The translations under genes were made by a program, and so were the position numbers. From Pseudomonas kermanshahensis (lineage in GTDB: Bacteria > Pseudomonadota > Gammaproteobacteria > Pseudomonadales > Pseudomonadaceae), in contig NZ_JABWRY020000001.1 in assembly GCF_014269205.2 (NCBI RefSeq), positions 310,001 to 374,000 on the forward strand: a stretch of DNA of 64,000 nt, in the 5' to 3' direction. Positions 35,976-44,534 of the stretch are shown here, in pieces. Numbering within the stretch: position 1 is the stretch's first letter; every line of letters starts with the position of its first letter. The notes beneath the pieces were generated by a model. The model saw only the letters and a program-made list of their open reading frames with translations. It did not search any database and was not told the origin of the DNA.

Positions 35976-38807
35976 TCAGGCCAACGCCTCAGCCTGATCC
36001 TCGCGCACGTCCACCTTCACCTCATCCAGCCGGCTGATGAACTTCCAGTCCGCCTCGTCGATGTAGATGCCATTCGGCCCGCTGCCACCTTCCAGGTCGA
36101 TCGCCACCTTGGCCGACACCTGCGGCTTCACGCTCGCCAGAATCGGCACGAAGCCCAGCTGCAAGCTGGTCTCCAGCAGTGCCGCCTGGTTGCGTTCGTC
36201 GATGTCTGCCGCCTCGTCGAGGTAGTACGGCAAGCGAATGCGCCCGGCCAGGTCGCGGTCCATCAGGTGCAGCAACAAGTACATGTTGGTCAGCGCCTTG
36301 ATGGTCATGGTGGTGCCGTTGGACGCGGCGCCGTCGATGTCGGCGTGGATCACCGGCTGGCCATTGACCTTGGTGATCTCGAACGCCAGTTCGAACAGGT
36401 CCTTGAGGCCCAACTGGTTGTGGTTGGCCGCCACCAGCCGTGCCAGGTACTCCTTGGCTTCTTCGTTCTTGTGGTCCTGGTCCGAGCTTTGGGTCAGGTC
36501 GAACACCGACAGGGTCTCGCCTTCCTCGTACTGGCCGGCGCTGTGGATGATCTGGTCGATGTGCTTGAGCGCCTCTTTGTTCGGCGCCAGCACCACGCGG
36601 AAGCTCTCCAAGTTGGACACCTGGCGCTTGTTGATCTCGCGGTTGAACAGGGCCAACTGGTGCTCGAGGCTGTCGTAGTCGCTGCGGATGTTGCGCAGGG
36701 TCCGGGCGATGTCGGTGACGGCCGCGCGGCGTGCCTTGGCCAGGGTCAGGGCCTCGTCGGTGCGGTGCGCATAGGCGTTGACCAGCAGTTGCAGGCGGCG
36801 CTCCATGTCGTCTTCGCTGTCGAACTTGGCCACGCCCTTGAGGCGCACCTGGGCGTACAGCGCCTCGATCTGGTTATCCACCCGCTGCAGGCTCTGCCAG
36901 CTGTCTTGGTAGTCATTGAGCATCGGCAGCAGGTTGTCCATCGAGTCGTCGATCGCTTCCATGAACGGCGTGCCGTAGGGCAGGTCGGCCGGCAACAGCT
37001 GGCGGCGACGTAGGGCGTCTTCTAGGGTGCGTTGCTTGGACTCGAGGTCGCCGATCTGCCGGCCGACCAGTTGCAGCTTGGCCGACAGTTGCTGGACGCG
37101 TTCGGTGAAGGCGTCGCTGGAGCGCTTGAGCTCGTCCTGGGCGGCTTCCAGTTGCGACAGCTGCTCCAGTTTCTCGGGCTCTTCGGCGGCCAGGGTTTCG
37201 CTGCGGCGGAAGTCTTCCAAGGCTTTTTGCGCGTCCAGTACCGCTTGGTACAGGGTTTCGGTCTGCGCCTTGGAGGCGGAGCGGTCGGCGGCTACGGCCT
37301 GCTGGGTCTTGAGCTGCTTGAGTTCTTTTTCCAGGCGCTCTTTTTGGTCGCGAAGGGCGGCGCGGTCGGCCAGGGCCTGCAGGGCCGGTGGGTCGATGTG
37401 AGACAGGTCGATGGACAGGCCGGGCGCTTCGAAACGCTCGCCCTTGAACCCATCGAGCACCGCTTCCAGCGACTTTACCCACAGGTCGCTGTCGTCCAGT
37501 TCGATGCCACGCTCGCCCAGCGGCAGGCTGAACAGGGCGCCGTTGAACAGGCGCATCAGGCGGTCGACATCCTGCTGCGAGAATTCTTCGCGTAGGCGGG
37601 CGTAGCTGTTGTTGTCGGCGTGGTCGAGCTGCTGGCGGACCTGCTTGAGGCGTTTTTCCAGGTCGCGTACGCGCTCGTCCAGGTCTTCGGCCGAGAACTG
37701 CCGCGACTGGGCCAGCGCGCCGGCCAGTTCGTCGTGGGCGTCTTTGGCGGCCAGCAACTGCTGCTCCAGCACCTTGACGTCATCGACCAGGGCGAAGCGG
37801 TGCTTGAGCACTGACAGCTCGCCAAGCCAGCGCTGGATGCCGGTGATTTCACGTTCCAGGCGCATCAGCTCCTGGGTACCGCCACGTTGGTCGTTCTGCA
37901 ACCGGTCCTGTTCGCCGCGGTAGTGTTCGGACTGGATGACCAGCTCTTCCTTGCGCGCCATGGCGTATTCCTGCCAGGTGCCCAGCAGGTTGTCGAGCAG
38001 CGGCGAAAGGCGGTGCAGCTTGCCGCGCAGGATGTCGCGTTGGGCCACGCCACCCGCCAGGGCTTCAACCAGTGGGCCGGCGGCGACCAGGGCGTTGTAG
38101 TCCTGCTCCATGCGGCGCACGTCGCGGAAGGCTTCTTCACAGGCTGCGATGTAGTCGACGCTGCCCGAGCGCAGGCTGTGCTCGAAGGCATCGAGGAACA
38201 GCTGCTTGAGCTTGGCGGCGGTGATTTCGCGCATGTGCAGCAGGTTGATGAACAGCGCGCGGAAGGTTTTCAGGCTTTGCTCGCTGGTCGAGCGCAGCGG
38301 GATCATGGTCAGGTCCAGCGGCACCGAGGTGTGGCCGCCGACCAGCAGCCGGCGCAGTTCATCGGGCTTGAGCTCGTAGGCCTTCAGGCCCAGGCGCTCC
38401 AGGTTGGTGAACAGCTCCTTCTGGCGCAGGCAGGTGTCGTTCTTCTGGTAGTGGGCCAGGTCCAGCTCGCCTTTGTAGGCGAAGAACTGGTGGCCGAAAC
38501 CGCCCCCCGGGCCGCGGCCGACCACACCGATCACGTGCGGGCCGTGGGGCAGGTTCAGTTCGCAGAGAATGTACGAGGTATCGCTGGCGAAGTAGAAACG
38601 ACGCGACTGCTCCAGGCTGTACTTGCCGAAGCTCATGTCAGACATGCGCGCCAAAATCGGGAACTGCAGGGCGTTGATCGACGCCGATTTACCCAGGTTG
38701 TTGGCGCCGTACACCGACAGCGGGTGTTCCAGCGGGAACAGGCCGAGGCTGTAACCGGCGGTGTTGAGCAATGCAAAGCGGCGGATGCCGTAGCGTTCCT
38801 GGCTCAT
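35976..38807 (-). CDS. mksB: Condensin subunit MksB (SMC-like ATPase)
   Basis: 943 residues, MSQERYGIRRFALLNTAGYS. Walker A GANNLGKS at residues 34-41; long coiled-coil arms through about residues 280-700 (EQDRLQNDQRGGTQELMRLE and similar); a short hinge; and a C-terminal head with Walker B PYYLDEAADID near 862. The size and head sequence match MksB of Pseudomonas (MukB-like but shorter). It forms the MksBEF condensin with the two proteins encoded upstream and helps compact and segregate the chromosome. The start overlaps the mksE stop as ATGA. Confidence 0.92.
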   Translation of the reverse strand: MSQERYGIRRFALLNTAGYSLGLFPLEHPLSVYGANNLGKSASINALQFPILARMSDMSFGKYSLEQSRRFYFASDTSYILCELNLPHGPHVIGVVGRGPGGGFGHQFFAYKGELDLAHYQKNDTCLRQKELFTNLERLGLKAYELKPDELRRLLVGGHTSVPLDLTMIPLRSTSEQSLKTFRALFINLLHMREITAAKLKQLFLDAFEHSLRSGSVDYIAACEEAFRDVRRMEQDYNALVAAGPLVEALAGGVAQRDILRGKLHRLSPLLDNLLGTWQEYAMARKEELVIQSEHYRGEQDRLQNDQRGGTQELMRLEREITGIQRWLGELSVLKHRFALVDDVKVLEQQLLAAKDAHDELAGALAQSRQFSAEDLDERVRDLEKRLKQVRQQLDHADNNSYARLREEFSQQDVDRLMRLFNGALFSLPLGERGIELDDSDLWVKSLEAVLDGFKGERFEAPGLSIDLSHIDPPALQALADRAALRDQKERLEKELKQLKTQQAVAADRSASKAQTETLYQAVLDAQKALEDFRRSETLAAEEPEKLEQLSQLEAAQDELKRSSDAFTERVQQLSAKLQLVGRQIGDLESKQRTLEDALRRRQLLPADLPYGTPFMEAIDDSMDNLLPMLNDYQDSWQSLQRVDNQIEALYAQVRLKGVAKFDSEDDMERRLQLLVNAYAHRTDEALTLAKARRAAVTDIARTLRNIRSDYDSLEHQLALFNREINKRQVSNLESFRVVLAPNKEALKHIDQIIHSAGQYEEGETLSVFDLTQSSDQDHKNEEAKEYLARLVAANHNQLGLKDLFELAFEITKVNGQPVIHADIDGAASNGTTMTIKALTNMYLLLHLMDRDLAGRIRLPYYLDEAADIDERNQAALLETSLQLGFVPILASVKPQVSAKVAIDLEGGSGPNGIYIDEADWKFISRLDEVKVDVREDQAEALA

Positions 38808-39511
38808 GCGTCAATCTCCTGTTGCTCTTCGCGGATGGCCCGGGCCAGGGCGTCCTCTTCGCGCTCGTCGCCTTCGAACGGCGACAGGTCGAGTGGGTCG
38901 TCGGTACGGTTGAGTTGTTCCGGGCTTTCTTCCTCGACCAGTACCGGTGTCGGCAAGGGCAGGTCGCTGTGCAGGGTGGCCGCCAGGTCGCGGTCCTGCT
39001 GGACCGACAGGCACACATCGAGGAAGCGGTGCATCGGCGGCAGGAAGCGGTAGATGCCGCCTTCCTCATGGGCGAAGCCGAGCTGGGTCATGCGCCGGAG
39101 GATCTTCTCTTCGAGTTCGTCGACGGTTTGCACCTCGGCCTGCAGGAACAGGTCGCGGTACTTGTCCAGCAGCGAGGGCAGTTCGTCGCGGCCGATGCTG
39201 CCGCCGTCGAGCACGGCCATCGGGTCGCGGCCCTGGTCGGCCAGGTGCTCGACCAGGATGAAGGTGAACAACGACAGGCGCTGGGCGGTCTTGTTGACCT
39301 GCGCGGCGGCAAGCTCGGGCACGAAGTAATAGAAGCCACGGGTGTCGCACACCAGCTCGAAGCCCAGGGCCTTGAACAGGGTGCGGTACTGGTCCTGGAA
39401 GTTCGACAGCTGAGCGTACAGCTCCGGGTCACGGCGGCTGACGTGAAAACCTTTGAACAGCTCGCGGAAGATCGGCGCGAGCTGGGACAGTTCGGAAAGA
39501 TCAAGATGCAT
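38804..39511 (-). CDS. mksE: Condensin subunit MksE
   Basis: 235 residues from ATG at 39511 (MHLDLSELSQLAPIFRELFK), the same length as MukE (234). Winged-helix character with FELVCDTRGFYYFVPELAAA and DELEEKILRRMTQLGFAHEE. It overlaps the end of mksF by 11 nt and is followed by mksB with a 4-nt overlap, so the three genes are translationally coupled. An upstream in-frame ATG (39559) is possible but overlaps mksF more. Confidence 0.88.
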   Translation of the reverse strand: MHLDLSELSQLAPIFRELFKGFHVSRRDPELYAQLSNFQDQYRTLFKALGFELVCDTRGFYYFVPELAAAQVNKTAQRLSLFTFILVEHLADQGRDPMAVLDGGSIGRDELPSLLDKYRDLFLQAEVQTVDELEEKILRRMTQLGFAHEEGGIYRFLPPMHRFLDVCLSVQQDRDLAATLHSDLPLPTPVLVEEESPEQLNRTDDPLDLSPFEGDEREEDALARAIREEQQEIDA

Positions 39512-40790
39512 TGGCTGGGCTCGCGTTGGATTCGGCAGTCGTTCGGGCGACGTCTTCACGGCTGGACGTCAGGGCGAACGAGCGCAGGCTGACCAGGTGT
39601 TCGTGGGTGGTGTAGTCGCGGCGCTCAAGGCGCTCGCGCTTGAAGCGCTTTTCTCGGGACAGGCGCGAGAACCAGTACAGCAGTTCGTCGGTGGCGCCTT
39701 CGGGCTCCTGGTCAAGCAGCCAGACCATCAGGTCGGGCAGCGGCAGGGCCTGCTCGCAGCGTTCGAGCATTTCCTTGACCGTACGTGGCGCGCGCGGCAG
39801 CGGGTCCTTGTCGGTCTTGTGCGCCTTGGGGAAGCGCGCAGGCTTGGGCTCGAAACGGGCCAGGGCGTAAACATAAGCCTCGACTTGGCTGGCACTGCCG
39901 AGGAAGGTGCTCTGCGGCCGGGTGAACATCGGCATGGCCGCTTGCGGCACGGCATCGATGCCCTTGCGGCGGATCACCGACAGGGCCAACGCAGCGCCAC
40001 GGGTCACGGCGTTGTGCCGGCGCGCTTCTTCGCGCAGGGGCAGCAGCAGTTCACGGGCGTGGCGCAGGGTCAGCTGGGCGCTGGTTTGCATTTCCAGAAT
40101 GCGCGCGTGGGTGCGCAGCAGCATGTCGTCGTCGACCAGGTGGCCGAGGCGGGCCTGTTCGCCCAGCAGGCGCAGCAGCACGGTCTCGACCTTGCGCACG
40201 CCTTGTTCGAAGGCGCCGTCGGCGTTGACCAGCTGGATCATCGGCTCGACGTATTCGTCCCAGGTTGCGAGGACTTCGGCGTAGCGCTGGCGCAGCGGGA
40301 TCTGCCGGTTGCTGGTCTTGGCCCGTTCGGCCACGGCCACCAGTGCCTGCTCGTCGTTGTCGAGCTTTTTGAGCACATCGCGCACGCGCATGTCGAGCAG
40401 GCGCAGCTGGCGCGCCAGGTCGTCGCTGTCGCGGTTGTCGAAGGCGTCTTGGATATGCCCGGCGAGGCGCTCCAGGTGGCGCAGGTAGGCTTCGATTTCC
40501 AGGCACAGGCCCAAGCGGTGTTCACGGCGCAGGTAGGCGAGGAAGTCGTGGATCTGGGCGTTGAGCTCGAAGCGGTTCGGGCTCTTGGCCACCGGGACCA
40601 GGATATCCAGGCGGATCCACACGTCGAGCAGCTGGGTGATGTCCTGCGGGGTGCTTTCGACCTGCTGGCGGGCCACATGCTGGCGCAGTTCAACCAGGCT
40701 CAGGGTGCCCTGGTCGAAACGTTCGCACAGTGGCTCGATCAGGGCCCAGTGTTCGGCTAGGGCGCGCAGGACGCGCTTGGGTTCGATCAT
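39501..40790 (-). CDS. mksF: Condensin subunit MksF (kleisin)
   Basis: 429 residues from ATG at 40790 (MIEPKRVLRALAEHWALIEP). MukF/MksF-type N-terminal winged helix (VELRQHVARQQVESTPQDIT), helical middle, and a C-terminal kleisin part (RLERRDYTTHEHLVSLRSFA). First gene of mksFEB. No mksG/jetD gene follows mksB; the next gene downstream is the convergent creA. An ATG at 40835 is not preferred because no ribosome-binding site precedes it. Confidence 0.88.
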   Translation of the reverse strand: MIEPKRVLRALAEHWALIEPLCERFDQGTLSLVELRQHVARQQVESTPQDITQLLDVWIRLDILVPVAKSPNRFELNAQIHDFLAYLRREHRLGLCLEIEAYLRHLERLAGHIQDAFDNRDSDDLARQLRLLDMRVRDVLKKLDNDEQALVAVAERAKTSNRQIPLRQRYAEVLATWDEYVEPMIQLVNADGAFEQGVRKVETVLLRLLGEQARLGHLVDDDMLLRTHARILEMQTSAQLTLRHARELLLPLREEARRHNAVTRGAALALSVIRRKGIDAVPQAAMPMFTRPQSTFLGSASQVEAYVYALARFEPKPARFPKAHKTDKDPLPRAPRTVKEMLERCEQALPLPDLMVWLLDQEPEGATDELLYWFSRLSREKRFKRERLERRDYTTHEHLVSLRSFALTSSREDVARTTAESNASPANAS

Positions 40791-41028
40791 TGGCTTCGAC
40801 TCGTTGCCAAGAAAAAGGGGGCGATTGTACTGCATGCAGGGGGGAGGATTTCACCCCTTGGTCTGTAATGAGAGATGTCCCTTGGTTTTTTAGGGGTATG
40901 GCGGGAGCGCTTTGGCGCCTGTGAGATCGAGCGCCGCCCGCGCGGCGCTCGATCTCAACAACACTGCAAAACCCAAGGCGTACGCGTTAGAATGCCCGAT
41001 TGTTTCAACCCTCCGGATACCCGCCCCC

Positions 41029-41817
41029 GTGCTGACCGAACCCCGTCGCCGCGCCTACCTCTCCGCCATGCAAGTGGTGCACTGGCTGCCGCGCGCCGAA
41101 CTGCCGTTCGCCGCACCGTCGCGGCCCGAACTGTTGTTGCCGGTGGCGCCGGTCGAAGACATCGACTTCGAGGTCAGGCCTGCACCTGCGGCCAACCAGC
41201 CGGCGCCAGCCGCCCCTCAGGCACGCTCTGGCGAACGCCCGAAAATCGAAATCCCGCGCCCCGGCAGCACCGCGAAGCCTGCCGCCAAGCCAGCCGAAGC
41301 GGAGCCAGAAGCACCCGCACCGCGCCCGGCCCCGGTGCCGCCGCCACGTTTCTCTCTGCAGTTGCTGCGTGCCGGCAGTTGCCTGCTGTTGGTGGAACTG
41401 GCCACCGGCCAGCCCTTCCAGAGCCGCGACCCGTCCTACCTGTTGCTCAAGGACATGCTGCGCGCCGCCGGCCTGCCCGACGCCCCGCAGATCATCGGCG
41501 AGCCGGTCCGCTGGCCGTTGCTGGTGCGCGGTAACATGGACCAGGGCCCGGACGCAGCACGCGATTTTGTCCAGGGGTTCATCCAGGCGCGCCTGGAAGA
41601 AGCTCCGTGCAACTGCTTGTGGCTGATCGGCCTGCCCGCGCTACGCTTCGCCGGCAATGCCGATGCGCACACTTACTACCAAGTACTGAAGCTCGATGGC
41701 CTGGGCGACGCCTGGGCCTTGCCGGGCCTTGAACTGTTGATGGACGAGCCGCAGCGCAAGGCGGACGTCTGGAAAGCCATGCGCCAGCTGATGGCGCGCT
41801 GGAAGAGCGTTGAATGA
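41029..41817 (+). CDS. holD: Putative DNA polymerase III psi subunit (HolD-like)
   Basis: 262 residues from GTG at 41029 (reads LTEPRRRAYLSAMQVVHWLP), the frame overlapping rimI by ATGA. The N-terminal MQVVHWLPR segment resembles the SSB/chi-contact end of psi. A long Pro/Ala-rich linker (about residues 50-105) is followed by a globular part with CLLLVELATGQPF and LWLIGLPALRFAGNADAHTY. The holD-rimI order is conserved with E. coli, and the Pseudomonas psi gene lies next to rimI, which is the main basis for the name. It would link the clamp loader to SSB through chi. Confidence 0.72.
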   Translation: MLTEPRRRAYLSAMQVVHWLPRAELPFAAPSRPELLLPVAPVEDIDFEVRPAPAANQPAPAAPQARSGERPKIEIPRPGSTAKPAAKPAEAEPEAPAPRPAPVPPPRFSLQLLRAGSCLLLVELATGQPFQSRDPSYLLLKDMLRAAGLPDAPQIIGEPVRWPLLVRGNMDQGPDAARDFVQGFIQARLEEAPCNCLWLIGLPALRFAGNADAHTYYQVLKLDGLGDAWALPGLELLMDEPQRKADVWKAMRQLMARWKSVE

Positions 41818-42269
41818 GTGAATCGATCAGTTTCCGCCCGATGACCGAGGCGGATCTGGATGCCGTGCTTAAGATCGAATATGCAGCGTTCAGTCATCCC
41901 TGGACCCGCGGAATCTTTCAGGATGCGCTCAAGTCCTACGAAGTGTGGCTGATGTTCGATGGCCAGCAGCAGGTCGGCCACGGCGTGATCAACGTGATCA
42001 TCGACGAGGCGCACCTGCTCAACATCACCGTCAAACCCGAGAACCAGGGGTGTGGCCTGGGCCTGCGTCTGCTCGAGCACCTGATGGCGCGAGCTTACCA
42101 GCTCAATGGTCGTGAGTGCTTCCTGGAGGTGCGCGCCAGCAACCAGTCGGCCTATCGGTTGTATGAGCGCTATGGCTTCAACGAGATCGGCCGCCGGCGG
42201 GATTACTACCCTATGGCGGGCGGGCGCGAGGATGCGCTGGTGATGGCTTGTACGTTGTTCGAAGAGTGA
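41814..42269 (+). CDS. rimI: Ribosomal-protein-S18 alanine N-acetyltransferase
   Basis: 151 residues, MSESISFRPMTEADLDAVLK. GNAT fold with the acetyl-CoA loop NQGCGLGLRLLEHLM and the C-terminal FLEVRASNQSAYRLYERYGF, NEIGRRRDYYP motifs typical of RimI. It acetylates the N-terminus of S18. It overlaps holD by 4 nt. A broken second copy of its 3' end is found at 43654-43700. Confidence 0.95.
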   Translation: MSESISFRPMTEADLDAVLKIEYAAFSHPWTRGIFQDALKSYEVWLMFDGQQQVGHGVINVIIDEAHLLNITVKPENQGCGLGLRLLEHLMARAYQLNGRECFLEVRASNQSAYRLYERYGFNEIGRRRDYYPMAGGREDALVMACTLFEE

Positions 42270-42316
42270 AGGTGCGGTCCATTCGCTGATGCGCTGGCTG
42301 CCAGCCCTCTAGCGCA

Positions 42317-42367
42317 TACTATGGCGTGGTGCCGATTCACCCGTTGCTGCGCTCGGCTTCCGAGTTA
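42317..42367 (+). pseudogene. Fragment of an M15-like peptidase gene
   Basis: In one frame these bases encode YYGVVPIHPLLRSASEL, which aligns with YGVVPIHQLLRSASDW of the intact gene at 44535-45119 (about 80% nucleotide identity over 48 bases). No start or other part of the gene remains. It lies between rimI and the RHS gene and marks one side of a duplication scar. Confidence 0.65.
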
Positions 42368-42430
42368 CCCCAGAAACGCTCCTGGCATTTTTACCAGTAT
42401 ACAAAGGGCTTCGCGTTCTGAATCATTGGG

Positions 42431-43456
42431 ATGGGAATTCTGAGTATTACGACCATGAAGACTTTCACGGGTGCTTGGTTTTTTTATGAAGGGGATGCAG
42501 TACGCACTGTTTGGCAGGAAGGCCGTTGCAGTTCGTTGATCCAGGCTGCGGGTATGCGGCTTGTCGAGCGAAAGGTTGCCAATGGTCTTCAGCAAACGAT
42601 GATGCTCGCTTCGGATGGCATGGGCTCTGTGATAGGTGAGTCCGGTACACGGTCTAAATCGGTAGCCTATTCACCTTATGGCTTCCAGAGGGGTATGGAG
42701 TCGCTGATTGGCTTCGCAGGCCAGATGCAGTCATTGTTACCAATCGGTTACTTTCTTGGAAACGGTTATCGTTTTTTTGACGTTGTTACCAATCGCTTCA
42801 ACTCGCCTGATGAATTCAGTCCGTTTGGTAGAGGAGGCGTGAATGCGTATGTTTACTGCGGGGGTGACCCAGTGAATCGTACGGACCCTAGTGGTCACAT
42901 GATCTACTATGTGGGCTCATCAAGTGTCTTTAATTGGTTGACACCGGGTACAGAACTCAGTGCACCCATTGCACCCATTGCACCCAGTGCGCGCACCGGG
43001 CCGAGTTATTATTCAGATGGTTTATTTGGAAAGAGTCAGGTACAGAATTTCCCAAGGATTACTACAACGATTAGCCCTCGCTCTGAGGGGATTCATGCTT
43101 CGCGTAAGCGTGCTGCGTCAACCGTAGAGGCTGGGGGGGCAAAGCGCGTGAAGCAAGAAGGAGGTCTCATTCAAAAACCGCAGGCTGATGTCAACAGGAG
43201 GCAGGTTAAAGCCAGAATGACAGCTCGAATTGAGTATTCTCAACTCGAGTTGTTTTCTAATGATAGTAATGTTCCAGACAATAGAACTATCGCGCTAGAT
43301 TATTTAGATATGCTCGATTCTAAGGCAGCGGATGAGGCGAGAGAAGCGTTATACAATAAATATGGAAGGACAGTGAGAGTTATCGAGGTGAGGGAATACG
43401 TTTATAACGGTGTGAGTGGAATTGTTAGTTGGATTCGCAGATCAGCTAAGCGATAA
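42431..43456 (+). CDS. RHS-core protein with variable C-terminal (putative toxin)
   Basis: 341 residues, MGILSITTMKTFTGAWFFYE. The RHS-associated core runs to about residue 156 and ends SPFGRGGVNAYVYCGGDPVN then RTDPSGH. The unrelated C-terminal about 185 residues (after MIYYVGSSSVFNWL) are lower in GC and lysine/serine-rich, with a RKRAAST-type basic patch. In polymorphic toxins this is where the effector domain lies. It is short: no upstream RHS repeats, signal or secretion domain, so it is an orphan module. No immunity gene is visible in the following 295 bases. AT-rich codons point to transfer. Confidence 0.75.
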   Translation: MGILSITTMKTFTGAWFFYEGDAVRTVWQEGRCSSLIQAAGMRLVERKVANGLQQTMMLASDGMGSVIGESGTRSKSVAYSPYGFQRGMESLIGFAGQMQSLLPIGYFLGNGYRFFDVVTNRFNSPDEFSPFGRGGVNAYVYCGGDPVNRTDPSGHMIYYVGSSSVFNWLTPGTELSAPIAPIAPSARTGPSYYSDGLFGKSQVQNFPRITTTISPRSEGIHASRKRAASTVEAGGAKRVKQEGGLIQKPQADVNRRQVKARMTARIEYSQLELFSNDSNVPDNRTIALDYLDMLDSKAADEAREALYNKYGRTVRVIEVREYVYNGVSGIVSWIRRSAKR

Positions 43457-43588
43457 TCTTTACAGATTCTAGATGCTGCAAGGCAGGTCTAACCATGTAG
43501 GTTCATTCACGCCCTGCGATCCGGTCATGAAGCTGTCAGATAGAAAGCAAATAGGTGGCGTCGATTGAGACCTGTCGATCTATCGTTT

Positions 43589-43700
43589 ATGGACCAAAGC
43601 CCGGACGCTGCACGCTATTTTGTCCAGGGGGTCGTTAAGGCACGGTTGGAAGAAGCGTGAGTGCTTCCTGGTGATGGCCTGCACCCTGTTCGAGGAGTGA
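43589..43700 (+). pseudogene. Joined remnants of holD and rimI
   Basis: Bases 43589-43656 match holD 41535-41602 at 57 of 68 positions and encode MDQSPDAARYFVQGVVKARL. They run directly into a rimI-like stretch (CGTGAGTGCTTCCTGG) that then jumps to the rimI 3' end (VMACTLFEE, stop). Two internal deletions therefore joined pieces of both genes. It lies between the RHS gene and carbonic anhydrase. Confidence 0.8.
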
Positions 43701-43751
43701 CCCCTCAGGCGCAGGTCCAGTCACACAGGTACAACCTGATGAGGCAAGACC

Positions 43752-44390
43752 ATGCACGACCTGCAGGAACTGATCGACAACAATGCGCGCTGGGCCGATG
43801 CCATCACCCAGCGTGACCCCGATTTCTTCGCCAAACTGGCCCGTCAGCAAACCCCGGAATTCCTCTGGATCGGCTGCTCCGATGCGCGGGTGCCGGCCAA
43901 CGAGATCGTCGGCATGCTGCCCGGCGACCTGTTCGTCCACCGCAATGTCGCCAACGTCGTGCTGCACACTGACCTTAACTGCCTGTCGGTGATCCAGTAC
44001 GCCGTCGAAGTGCTCAAGGTCAAACACATCCTGGTCACCGGCCACTACGGCTGCGGCGGCGTGCGCGCCGCCATGCAGGACCGCCAGCTAGGGTTGATCG
44101 ACGGCTGGCTGCGTTCGATTCGCGACTTGTACTACGAAAAGCGCGGTGAGCTGGCCAACCTTGAAACCGAAGAGGCGCAGGTCGATCGCCTGTGTGAGCT
44201 GAACGTGATCCAGCAGGTCGCCAACGTGGCCCACACCAGCATCGTGCAGAACGCCTGGCACCGTGGGCAGGAGCTGTCGGTGCATGGCTGCATCTACGGC
44301 ATCAAGGACGGGCGTTGGAAGAGCCTGGACACCACCATCAGCGGGTTCGCCCAACTGCCGCCGCAGTATCGGTTGCGGGCGTTGGACTAA
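43752..44390 (+). CDS. can: Beta-class carbonic anhydrase
   Basis: 212 residues, MHDLQELIDNNARWADAITQ. Zinc ligands Cys42 and Asp44 in GCSDARVP and His/Cys in GHYGCGG near residues 98-101, as in E. coli Can. It hydrates CO2 to bicarbonate in the cytoplasm. Its 5' flank is the holD/rimI remnant, so its native promoter may have been altered. A hairpin follows at 44408. Confidence 0.95.
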   Translation: MHDLQELIDNNARWADAITQRDPDFFAKLARQQTPEFLWIGCSDARVPANEIVGMLPGDLFVHRNVANVVLHTDLNCLSVIQYAVEVLKVKHILVTGHYGCGGVRAAMQDRQLGLIDGWLRSIRDLYYEKRGELANLETEEAQVDRLCELNVIQQVANVAHTSIVQNAWHRGQELSVHGCIYGIKDGRWKSLDTTISGFAQLPPQYRLRALD

Positions 44391-44407
44391 TGGCAAAAAC
44401 CATAGGA

Positions 44408-44431
44408 GCTCCCACAGGTGTGGGAGCCTTT
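44408..44431 (+). terminator. Terminator-like hairpin after carbonic anhydrase
   Basis: GCTCCCACA (44408-44416) and TGTGGGAGC (44419-44427) followed by CTTTCT. REP-like sequence used as a likely transcription end. Confidence 0.55.
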
Positions 44432-44534
44432 CTATACTGCGCTATACCTGAGGCATTGTCGTGGTGACCAGTCGCGGCGATGGGCTGCCAAGCGGCCCCA
44501 ATTACAGGCCATGAGGCTTGAGCCGGGAGTAGGG

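Noticed and set aside
35976..40790. Wadjet (JetABCD) plasmid-defence system
   Set aside because: Only the three condensin genes are present; the JetD/MksG nuclease is missing from the operon.
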